From assembly GCF_004379255.2 (NCBI RefSeq), contig NC_056047.1, positions 20,040,293-20,104,292 on the forward strand: a stretch of 64,000 nucleotides of DNA. The letters are read 5' to 3'. The DNA is from Salvia splendens. Lineage: Eukaryota > Streptophyta > Magnoliopsida > Lamiales > Lamiaceae. Position numbers and translations under genes: made by a program. Every line of letters begins with the position of its first letter. Position 1 is the stretch's first letter. Positions 45,205 through 55,666 of this stretch are shown piece after piece. A model generated the notes under the pieces. That model had not been told where the DNA came from, searched no databases, and saw only the letters and a list, made by a program, of their open reading frames with translations.

Positions 45205-47448
45205 CGATACATACTTACCCCCTTTCGAGATTAAGATCCAAGCGCTGCCCGGCTGTGACTTTGTCAATTTCATACCTGTGTCAATGTTGTTTTTAGTGAC
45301 TCTCAGAATTAACTGTGAAAAAAAATGAAAAGTCCCTTATCGATGAAGTTTATTTTATCTATACATTACCTTAACTCACTACGCATCTTCTCTATATCAT
45401 TCTTAATTTTTTCCATCTCATGTTGCAACATGGAGAAATGGTGATCCTGCACTTGAATCAAATGAATTAGCCGCATCTTGGCTAATCATACGAGTTTCTT
45501 TAAGCTTGGAGTATCGAATACATCGTTAACAAATAAAAACATACATTGACGAACAAACATCCCAGCTTTGTTAGATCTAAAGCTCGGGTTTTGGGATATA
45601 CTAGTAGGCCTGTTTACTTTGCAAGTTATGTCAAGAAAAAAGAATTTTACATGGATTTTACATTTGTTTACTTTACAAGTCACAATTTTTGATGGACCAA
45701 TCGAAAACGACCACAGGCCCAAGCTTTTTACATATGCTCTAAGAGTAGTTATAAAACCTAAAACTATCTTAGCTTCTCATATCAATCATCCAAAGTAAAC
45801 AAGCCCGAGGATTATACAGGCCAATATTCTATTTTGAGATGTCTATTATTACAAATGGTACTTGTTTTTCATGGTCATCTACAAATATGCCCTTTCTTTT
45901 TCATTAGAAATTAATATCATTACTAGATGTTGTCAATGTCACTCATGTAAGTTAGTAGTCATCTAAATATTTACAACACTCGGTCGTCCTCAAGGATTTT
46001 GTTAAATGACAAAATACTACCTCCGTTCCATAGTAATAGAGTCATTTTGCCATTTTGGTACGTTCCATAGTAAGAAAGTCATTTCTCTTTTTAGTAAAAG
46101 TCAACACATTTTTCCACACATACTTTACTCTCTTACTTTTTTTCTCTCTTCATCTCTATACCTTTTTCATTTTCCACTTTATTCTCCCTTTACTTAACTC
46201 ACCTAACACAATTTTTCTTAATCTCCGTGCCGAAAAGAAATGCATCCATTACTATGGAACGGAGGGAGTAACATACAATAGTTTAGCTAAATAACAAAGT
46301 TCCCTTCAATACAACATTGTTAATCAGTTTTACAGACACGGAATGAGATGAGTCGTCTACAGTCAGATGAATCAACTATAACACGATTCCATATCAAGGA
46401 CAAAACCAACCACAGTATTCGACCTCTACATATTTAACAATCAAATCCACAATATATTTAGAAACAAGGAAATCATAAGCTTTGATCATACTAGCAAAAT
46501 ATAACATCCATTCCCATTTTAGCAACGAAAAAACACTCACTTCCCTAACATACGACATACCTGGGAGCTCTTGACTTCAGTCTTGAACATGGACAGATTG
46601 TTTTCCTGAAACATTTCACTCTACACCGCAAAACAGATAAAAAAAATTAGCCACACGTTAAATTTACACAACAAATTTTCTTCTTTACCAACAAACAGAA
46701 ACCACAGAAATGGAAACACAGCTCACTTTTTGCATTTCACTCTTGGAAACATAGGAACCTGAAACATTCTCCATGCTGTCATTGAGCACCTCCATCATCG
46801 ACTCTGTTATCGCCTGCGCCTGCCTCGATTCCACCCCCTGCGCCTCCAATTTCCTCACCTGATCAAAACCATCACATCACCAAAGGCCAAAATGTAACTA
46901 CAAACTATCACCCCAAAAAAACAAGAATGTAATTAAAGCATCACAGCACATAACACAAAAATGTGACCTAAAAAACCTTGAAAAAACACAGAAAAAATGC
47001 AACTAAACCATCATAACAGAAACAAAAAAAAGTAGCTAAAATCATCCAAATCATCACTTCCCAAAAAGCAAGAATGTGCCAAATCATCACAACACAAAAG
47101 GGCAAAAAATGTGACTAAAACCATCATAATCTAAACGTAAAAAACAAGTTTGTAAATGCAAGAATCACAGCCAGCAATCAAACAAAACCACCAATTTCAA
47201 CTCCAAACACAAATACAAGGATGAATTACAAGATTGTAAATACAAGAATCACAGCCAGAAATCAAACAAAAATCACCAATTTCAAATCCAAACGCAAATA
47301 TAAGGATGAATCGAATTACAAGGGCCAGAGTATCGACGAGGTAGACCCGTTTGCCGTTGGATTTAGCAAGCTCGGAAATGGGTCGGGTCCCGGCCAACTC
47401 GGGTCCTAATCGGAGCACCCGTTTACAAGCCGCCGCGTACGCGGTCAT
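44393..47448 (-). CDS. DUF1640 / CCDC90 (MCUR1, FMP32-like) mitochondrial membrane protein
   Basis: Seven exons join in frame with GT-AG introns: 47320-47448, 46727-46858, 46561-46620, 45370-45446, 45219-45275, 44606-44672, 44393-44512, giving 213 residues. The N-terminus (MTAYAAACKRVLRLGP, basic, no acidic residues early) suits a mitochondrial targeting peptide. VYLVDTLAL and VRKLEAQGVESRQAQAITES open the conserved DUF1640 domain. Residues about 88-190 are charged heptad-rich coiled coil (MEKIKNDIEKMRSELRYEID, LDREIHTLRAQLEAAKY). One membrane span follows (YCIGTLASVSAVGLAVIRIL, about 193-212) and the protein ends one residue later. Animal MCUR1/CCDC90 proteins sit in the inner mitochondrial membrane and affect the calcium uniporter or complex assembly; that role in the plant protein is inference. 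All frames and splice sites are intact. Two introns hold MITEs. Confidence 0.9.
44751..45122. mobile_element. MITE-like element in intron 5 of the DUF1640 gene
   Basis: Inverted ends ACTAGAGACCAAA (44751) and TTTGGTCTCTAGT (ending 45122). Inside, CCGTGTTTTCAAATCCGTG and TTCACTATAATGGCATTT recur two or three times. No clear TSD was found, so the class is undecided. Confidence 0.65.
45157..45204. repeat. (CT)n(AT)n compound microsatellite
   Basis: A pyrimidine tract of CT units followed by about nine AT units, ending 9 bp from the exon 5 splice donor (45213-45218 on the plus strand). On the transcribed strand it reads (AT)n then (AG)n, directly after the donor. Confidence 0.92.
45607..45806. 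mobile_element. MITE-like element in intron 4 of the DUF1640 gene
   Basis: Inverted ends GGCCTGTTTACTTTG (45607) and CAAAGTAAACAAGCCC (ending 45806), about 200 bp. TTTGTTTACTTTACAAGTCA repeats the terminal theme internally. No TSD recognised. Confidence 0.6.
46017..46268. mobile_element. Stowaway MITE in intron 3 of the DUF1640 gene
   Basis: 252 bp, ends CTACCTCCGTTCCATAGTAA and (reversed) CTCCCTCCGTTCCATAGTAA, flanked by TA at 46015-46016 and 46269-46270. It lies in the intron between exons 3 (46561-46620) and 4 (45370-45446). Confidence 0.92.
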
Positions 47449-48321
47449 CCTTATCCAACCGGCGCTTCGATCAAGAATAGAAATTTAAACAAAACCTCCG
47501 CTAAAACCGTTTCAGCTGCGAAATGGGATGAGAGATTCTATCGAAATCGAGGAGGGTTTCGCTTCTAATCAACGCGATCCGGCTGGAACGAGCTGAAAGA
47601 TCAAATTTTTAGGCTTCAATCAAGAAAAAGGGGCGGAATTAAAGAGAAAAAACTCAAGAATTGGAGAAGATAGAAGGAAGGAAGGTGAGGGGAAGTTTTC
47701 CTTGGAAAACGTGAGGATTAATAACTGGATTGGAAGTTGGGTTTGACACCCTTTTCGTGCTGGAAGTTGGAATTATTTATACTCAACGCTGAGGAAAAGA
47801 AAAAGAAATTTAAGAATTCAAAAATGGCGTTCAACTTTGTTCCACCGTGTTTAACATTGTCTTAAATATTGGCATGGTAAGATTCGAACGAATTTGACCA
47901 CATCTGTTTTAATTTTTTATTAAAATAATTATTCTCTATATATTTCTCTGTATAATGACTCGATTTCTCAATTTCGACCAACTCTTGGATTAAGAATGCA
48001 TTGTTTTTCGTAAAAGCAATATTTATAATTCAATTTTAGTGTATTAAGTGAAATATGATAACTGTCTATATTCGCGGAAATAGGACTTTGCGGAATTTAT
48101 TATTATATATTCTCATAGAATCCTCGAAATTTAGAATGTCAATAAATATGGATGGCACTTGATGAAAGAAATGCTTTTATGCATAAATTATAAACTTTGA
48201 GATCACATGTTAAGTTAACTAGGATAGGATTAAAGTAAAATAAGTTTTATGTCGATGAATATGGATGGAATTTTTATTTTTTTCGTGTCCATTATCTACA
48301 CACGAGTGTTATGGGGTAAAA

Positions 48322-48500
48322 ATAAAATGATTCGACTGAATATTGCATTATATACATTGAACTTAGGTCAAGACTTGCGGGGTAAAATGATTCGACTGAA
48401 TATTGCATTACATACATTTAACTTAGGTCAACGCATAATATCAATGTAAGGACGAGCATTATATAATGTAGGTCGTTATGCAATGTAAGGACGAGCATTG
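48322..48500. repeat. Two short tandem duplications
   Basis: AAAATGATTCGACTGAATAT plus about 28 further bases occurs at 48325 and again at 48385. Next to it CAATGTAAGGACGAGCATT occurs at about 48443 and 48481. Confidence 0.85.
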
Positions 48501-48549
48501 TATATTACATTTTTAATGTAAATTTTTTTGTCTGAATATATGTAATTGA

Positions 48550-48915
48550 GATTTTGTCAAAAGAGGAATGACATGCTACATATGTGCGAGCTTCTTATGT
48601 AAGCACTATTTGACGCACGTTTAGTGTTGCTCGTTTTTATTTATATATTTAGTTTGATTCTAATACATTAAAAAATGTTATTGAAATTTTAATTTCACAA
48701 AATTAATAAAAATTCATAAATAATAAAGGTTAAAACGAACAAATCGACCCTAGATTTTTATGAATTTTGTGAAATTAAATTTTCAATGACACTTTTTAAT
48801 ATATTAGAATCTAACTAAATATATAAATCGAAACGAATAACACTAAACGCGTGTTAAACAAGTGCTCACATAAGGTATGTAGCATATCATTCTTCTTTGT
48901 GAAAATTCTTATAAA
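48550..48915. repeat. Fold-back (long inverted repeat) element
   Basis: Two arms of about 150 bp (48552-48712 and 48755-48912) are imperfect reverse complements around a 40-bp loop. Matching words include ATGACATGCTACATA / TATGTAGCATATCAT, GTTTAGTGTT / AACACTAAAC and TTTAATTTCACAAAATT / AATTTTGTGAAATTAAA. A transcript would form one long hairpin. No TSD recognised. Confidence 0.85.
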
Positions 48916-49449
48916 TTTACCTTTATTTAGATGCATACACACATTGTGGATTATTCCATAACTGCAAAAAAAATTAATTCTCTAATTTACTCTTATTGCA
49001 TGAAATAAATCTTGTAAATCAGTATGTGCCGTAATCTAGGCGGTTAATTTCCCTAATCTTAGAGCTATTATTTTAACCTTAGTTTTGATATAAGAATTGC
49101 TCCCTCCGTTCACGATTGCAAGTCTACTTTAACATGACACGAGTTTAAGGAAATGTTGTAGAAAATTAGGGAAAGGGGTTAGTGGAAGTTGGGCACACTT
49201 TTATATGTTAGTTTTATAATGAAATATGAGTAGAATAAAGTTAGTGGAACGTGAGGTCTATTATAAAAAATAGTAAAAAGAAAATGAGATATTTATTGGT
49301 GGATGGATGCAGTAGTTTTAAATTGATCTATACCTCACTTTCTATTTCTATCTCTATCTTACTTACCAATTTTGTATTAAAACCTTGCTTTTCAAAAATT
49401 CCTATTTTTAGGGGATTGAGAGTAATAAAAATAGCCACATAGTATTATT

Positions 49450-50612
49450 TTTTATTTGGTTATGGACATGAGTTCAATATTATTATCTATTAATGATAAA
49501 AACCACCTTTGACCATTGGTTCCATCCTATGAATGTACTTTTTCTAGTTTTAATAAATGGGTTGGCTTATCCATGCAAGAGTAAGATTGTAAGAATTTTC
49601 CAATAATTTTTAAAGAAGAAGATTGTAGTATCCTTTTATTTTGATTGACTTTTAAAGAAGAAGATTATAACATTCTTTGATATTTTTGACAAAGTAAAAT
49701 ATTTTTTCAATTCTTCTTTTTCGCTCACTGATTCGTCTGCTAAATTCAGTTTTTTTCAAGTTTCAGTCTCTTTTTTTTTTGTAGAAACAAGTTTTAGTCT
49801 CTTTGATTTATTCAAAAATATGTTTTCATCGTTTTGTTAGGTTTTTCGGTTTATTGTTGTTGATGTTCACGGATTTAATTATTTAAGTCGGTGCTTTGAT
49901 TTGTGGAGGGAATAAATTTAATTTTGAAATTGCATTGTGTAGAAAGAATCAAACTAGGGTGGTGAATTTGACGATTTCGACTTTAGAGGCATACGAAAGA
50001 TTGAAAATAAATCTAAATTTAATATACCAACGTTCAAATTGAATATTCATACACTAACGCATTTAATCTTGTATAAATTAGACCTATGCACAACTGTTAG
50101 AAATCAACAGTTAACCTTTCTTATAATATACAAAGATTGAAAAAACCGTCTCCACAAGTACTTATATTTCTTCGTATATCTACCTTGATATTCTTACTTA
50201 TTTTCACATCAAGATTATTGGATATATATGAACGTACGATTGTTTGCGTTTCTCCACGTGTATATTTTTTTGGGTATCTACCTTAGATCTTCTACTTATT
50301 ACCACATAAAGATTCTTGGATATTAGATCGAACTGGAGAGAGAAATTGCGGGCTCGAACTTAAAATAGTTAGCATATGATATAAATCACTCTACTACAAG
50401 ACTTAACACACGCATGTTATTCATACATTTTCTAGATTTCTTTTAGGGACTGAGTTAGAGAGATCCAATCAGTTATGAGTGAGATTGACTTATTCGACCT
50501 TTTCTAATTAAATTAAGCTTTAATTTGATTCAATTAAAACTTAATGAAATGGAGTAGTAATTTTTATCATTACAGATATTAATATTGAACTCATGTCCAT
50601 AACCAAATAAAA
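49450..50612. repeat. Inverted arms enclosing ~1.1 kb
   Basis: TTTATTTGGTTATGGACATG continuing to ATGATAAAAA at 49450-49502 is the near-perfect reverse complement of 50561-50612. The enclosed DNA has no coding frame of note and holds a diverged direct repeat (TATCTACCTT... at about 50177 and 50276). It could be a non-autonomous DNA element; no TSD could be fixed. Confidence 0.7.
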
Positions 50613-51272
50613 AAGTATGTGTCTATTGTTAATATTTTATTTCTCATTACTAGATGCTTTATTATCCATTAGTTAAATTAAGCTTATTATTGGCTCTTAA
50701 TTACTTAATTTCTTTTTTTCGAAGAGTGATCATATATAATTCTTTTATTATTCAACAATAAGCTTCAATTATCTAGATTTTTATATAATAAATCCTCATT
50801 CAAATCCTTCTTAAGGTAATATCAACTCAGTGCACCAAGACATTTAGACATACTCCCATCACTCAAGATGTCAAAATTGTGTTGCGAAAAATTGCACAAC
50901 TAACAAGTGAAAGTCTTTACCAAAACAAGTGAAAGTAGTGCATAATTAACATGGTATATTCAAAGTGAGATTAAGAAACAAATAATCTTAAAAATATGTT
51001 ACTCCTTTTATTCAACATGAAACATATTCAATGCTATACCACGAGCGGCCACATTCCTGAAGAATATGGTATAATGGTTTGGATTTAAGCAGCTAATATG
51101 AGATGATTTATTGTCAGTAGTCTTATTTCATTAGAAGCCTTGATAAGAGGTTAGAATTTTGTAAACAGTAGTAACCTTGGACCAAGTGTTCATATCTATC
51201 AAAGTTTCGTGTTCGTTTTCATACAGCACATTTGCACAATACCATCTCTTTCGATCAACGATCCGCCTTCAC

Positions 51273-53545
51273 TTACTTTGGTCTTTTACCGTAGGGATAC
51301 ATGATATCATCCAGGCTTCGCTTTATCTGGTTCCCTACTCTACGAATGTTCTTCGCCACCCCATTTGCAATCAGGTTTGCATTTCGCGTAAACCTGCACA
51401 AAGAAAGCACAGATGAAATTGTCGGGAATACCAAGAGCGGAGGGCATACAAGACATTAGACAATGCCAATGTCTTTCAGATAAAAATTCACTCAATTGGT
51501 TTCTAGAACAGTAAATGCATGAGGCGATGAGTTTGAATAGTAGAAATTGTACCTGCTCAGAAACTCGTCCCGACTGGAATTAGCTGGTTGAGGGGACCGA
51601 TGCGGTGGTACTGGTAATCTGTTTCCATCTGTAAGAATAACAAAATATAGATCACCCTGGTATAAACTCAAGAAGGTTTGTGACTAATAACCAAACAAGT
51701 TCCCTTTCATGATCGATGTCATGCTAAAAAACAAAACTCCACTTCCCCTACCTTGTGGAGGTTTCCAGAGATGGTATCGACAGTATAAACTATAAAAGTG
51801 CATATAACAAATAAAAGACTAATCAGAAAATTTGTTCTAGTGCCCAGTCTATCTATAGACTTACACAGAAAACCCTTCATGTCTATTAGAGGATGCTACC
51901 AAGAAGATTTTTAATCATTCAACAAATTCATGTTCTTGTTTAAATAATTCACCAGCACCAACATGTCCTAGTTCGTGTTTAATATTATCCTTCTCCATAG
52001 TGATGGACATTCAGAATACTTTGAATACAGTAAAGGCACCTTCATGCTATGACACAGAGATCATTCACTGATATTCCATTAATTGTCTGCCACGTATGTA
52101 CAGCTCACGCTTTTGTAACTTAAGCCATTAATGCAGTAAGTAAAAGACATTGTAGAAACCTTTGATTAGTCTCACTTACCAGGCAAAGATTCTTTGATTT
52201 TCCGATCCACTAATACCTGAATGGAAGGCAAATCTATATTTAGTTGGATACGTGTGAGAAGAGGAAGTTAACAGATAGAGGAGAGAAACAAGCAGACAAG
52301 ACACACTAATGACAAAAATTTAACTATGAAAACGCGGCAATCAGCCCCCCTTTGCAATCACCAATCATTGATAATCCATAAAATTGATTCCGAAATGTCT
52401 CCTATATCACAATTCTTAGCACTAACACAATATCCATATTTCACCAATCACCTCTAGCAATTATAATGGTGAATTGAACAGAACAAATGCAAAATCTTAT
52501 TTCACAAAAGAAGTTCCATAATGGGGGAAAAAGGTTACTGCAGTGTACTATTTCTTCTTGAATAAAGATACAATAAATTGTTCCCCAATTTATCATGCGT
52601 GCATTACCTCGCAGAAAGCTAAATTGAAGCAACTAAGAAACCAAGAAGATGTCAGTCTATGACACTAACCTCAAGTCCCATGCAGATCGGCAGTTCCGGT
52701 TCAGACTGTTGTGCATCAGGGGTCCGGTTCTTTTGGTCGGCGTAAATAGAATAACCAACGCAACCATATTTAAAATCCCTGAGGATCTTACCCTCTTTAG
52801 ATGCTTCCATCTCAGATTTCCCAACAATATATCGAGGCGCTACCAAATCAAACATTAATTCATTATCAATTACCGCATTAATCTGGCACACACGAAAACG
52901 TATGAGATTCGATACTTACATAATACAATATGAAAATCAAGCATAAGTAGGAGAATTCGAGTGCATGATGAAATTCATTTCCATTCATCTACAACAAATG
53001 CACTAAACTTGAAGCACATGACATCCTCTAAATTAATTACTAAATTCATTAATCCATTATGTGTTCTAACAAAATATCCTAAGCTCGTCAAAGGCAAAAC
53101 CGAAACAACAAGCATAAATCCAATTCTTCGAGAAATACATTTCAGAAAGCATAAATCAAACACGTTGCCGTCGTCGCCATTAATCAATCAGCAAAGAAAA
53201 CAGCTAAAGAGACGAATCGAAATCGAGATAAAAAAAATGGGGTGAAATTGGGGGTATACCAGTAGGGAGGGTGCGGGAGAGGCCGATGCAGAGAGGATTC
53301 CTGGAATCGGATTTCAATTGCGAAGAATAATAGAGGCATCCTTTGCACGATCTTCCCTTGTTCCCGGCATTGGCAGCAGATTCAGCTTGATTCGTTTTCT
53401 TCGTTGTTAAATCGTCCAGTTTTGGTATTCTCGGTTTGGAATTGGATGGAGCGTCGACTGAGTCGCCGGAGTTGGACGATTCCGGCAATTTAGGGCGCGG
53501 TAACGCCTTCTTTTCTTCGCCACTCTTAGCCTTATCTTCCGCCAT
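51273..53545 (-). CDS. Conserved plant protein of unknown function (DUF8204-like, CxxC motif)
   Basis: Five exons with GT-AG introns join in frame: 53260-53545, 52670-52839, 52180-52216, 51553-51628, 51273-51393, giving 229 residues. Residues 1-63 are low-complexity and charged (MAEDKAKSGEEKKALPRPKL). The conserved core begins at GRSCKGCLYYSSQLKSDSRN (C67, C70, with C86 nearby) and continues APRYIVGKSEMEASKEG, DFKYGCVGYSIYAD and ELPICMGLEVLVDRK, suggesting a small metal-binding or disulfide fold. The C-terminus is basic (NGVAKNIRRVGNQIKRSL). An upstream in-frame ATG at 53584 adds 13 residues; I chose 53545 because the family usually starts MAE-like. The DUF number is from memory; function is unknown. 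No disruption seen. Confidence 0.85.
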
Positions 53546-55666
53546 AACCTCGATCTCTCTTGTGCTGAACTTTTCTTTTATCAAAAACTATCCCTCTCTC
53601 CAATTTAGGTTTTTTTCATTGGGAGATTTTGTTTCAATTCTACCTCTGTTGGAGACGATTGTGGGCCCATAAAATAGTACTGCTAGAAATTCATCAAAAT
53701 AAATTTGAATTGTCGACACAAATTTATTTTAATGTAAAATAAGAAAAAGATAGAAAAAATTATTTATATTTAAAAGAAAGTACTCAAAAAAACTTTATCA
53801 TAGATATCAATGTTGGTGATCAAAGAAAAATGGAAAAATGGAAAAATGAAACTATTTTCTTTAACGGGAGTAATAATACATAATATAAGTGATGACGGAG
53901 GGAGTATTAATCTTTGTACTTTGTCTGTCCCTCTATAATAAAAAAGTTTTATTTCTTTATGAGATTTAAGAAATTTGTGTTAAAAGTGAGTTAAGTGAAA
54001 CGAGAAAGTAGGAAAAGAAAAATGTAGAGAGATGAAAAGAGAATAAAGTAAAAGAAAGTTAAGTACTCCCTCCGTCCCATAGTAGAAGTCACACTTTCTT
54101 TTTTAGTTTGTTCCACAAAAGATGTCACATTTCCTCTTTTAAAAAAAGTTCTTTCTAACATCAATTATAAAATTAATATTATCTTCGTCCACAAAATAGT
54201 TTAGATAATAAGTGACACAAATTTAAATGCAAATCAGTAAAACAAGAGAAATAAAAGAAAAAAATAGTTGAAATGGTGTTAGTAGAAAATGACAATGATT
54301 CATTAGAAAAAATAACTTATTATAAGTAGATAGATAGTATACTAATTTTGATGGACAAATAAAAAATATAACTATTTTTTTATGAATGGAGATAGTAATA
54401 CATAATACTCCATTTATAGACTATACAAGTATTAAAGCATAATAAAAGAAGAAAAAAAATGACTAATGAAAAGACAGGAAAAAATGTGTTGGGAAATTTT
54501 CCTTAAATAGAAATTAACTAATTTTGGGTGAATGAGTGAAATAGAAAAATGATACTAACAGATACCTATATTTTTACTTTATTCCGGAAGTGAAAGGAGA
54601 ACAAAGTAGGAAAGCAAAAATGTAGATAGATGAAAAGAGAATAAAGTAAAAGAAAGTTAAGTATTCCCTCCGTCCCATAGTAGATGTTATACTTTCCTTT
54701 TTAGTTTGTCCCACAAAAGATGTCACATTTCCTCTTTTGAAAAAAGTTATTTCTCACATCAATTATAAAATTATATTTTCTCTCACCACTTAACACACAA
54801 AATAACATCACCTAAAATCCTGTGTCATTTCTCAAGTGTGATATCTACTATGAGACCAAGGGAATAAGAAAGAAGAAATGGGTTGTTTTTTGAAGGAAAA
54901 AAAAAGAAATGACTCAGCTAACCTAAAAAGAAGAATAGTACTCAGCTACATACGGACGTAAAAAGTATTAACTTTTATTTTTCAAAATTCTCCCTTGCAG
55001 TTGAATTTTCTGAAAAGTAATTCCAATGACATAAATTTGAATATGCATATCTATATTAGGTTAATTGTCTATAAAATCATGAAGTTATCAAATTTTGGTT
55101 TTATCTTACACTTTTTCGATTTTGAATGACAAATAAGTTTAAAAAATTCTCAATTGTCCCATTTGATCAACTTTGTGCTATTATTTTTAGTTTTTTTAAG
55201 CACAATTTTACGCTGTTTCAGCACATTAATTTACATTTACGTCATTAATCAGTGATAACACCAGAATTTTTACACGTGTGCACCAATTTAGCATCAAATT
55301 TACCTCTAAAAAAGTTATTATGAACAATTAAGAAAATTTTAAAACTTCATAATTTATCATTCAAATTTTAGAAAGTGTAAAGATAAAACAGAATTTGACA
55401 TAACTTCGTAATTTTATAATCAAGTAACTAGTTATGTAATAAATAAAATTATATAGTATTTCATGTCATTTTAAAATTATTCAACAGGAGTATGTAGGTA
55501 AAGTACACCGGAAATATAAAATCTTATACGAGTAATAATTTTATCATTCATTTCTTGTGTGAGAACTACTTGCAACTAACATATTTGCTAAGTCACAAAT
55601 GATCTATTCCCCCTCACTGAACTGAACGTCGGCGATAAAGGAATGAGCCGGGCACTGCAACATGGA
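53546..55666. other. Intergenic, Stowaway-rich
   Basis: Leader and promoter of the DUF8204-like gene on the left, then nested and partial Stowaway pieces (53894-54864) and AT-rich sequence up to the 3' end of the DUF726 gene. No other gene recognised. Confidence 0.55.
53894..54864. repeat. Stowaway cluster with a ~180-bp direct duplication
   Basis: A right end (GACGGAGGGAGTA) at 53894; a left end CTCCCTCCGTCCCATAGTAG at 54066 (TA before it); an inner element with eroded ends at about 54184-54394; and a complete 201-bp Stowaway at 54664-54864 flanked by TA. The stretch before the 54066 end (GATGAAAAGAGAATAAAGTA with neighbours) is repeated before the 54664 end, so 54000-54183 and 54598-54775 are copies of each other. 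Confidence 0.75.

Larger units (their letters stand above)
47449..51272. other. Intergenic region between DUF1640 gene and DUF8204-like gene
   Basis: The first 250 bp are the DUF1640 gene's leader and promoter region. The rest has no recognisable gene; it holds tandem duplications (48322-48500), a fold-back element (48550-48915), a solitary Stowaway left end (CTCCCTCCGTTCACGATTGC, about 49101) and inverted arms at 49450 and 50561. About 51000-51272 should be the 3' region of the next gene. Confidence 0.55.

Noticed and set aside
53436..53672. 78-residue plus-strand frame
   Set aside because: Antisense to exon 1 of the DUF8204-like gene and its leader.
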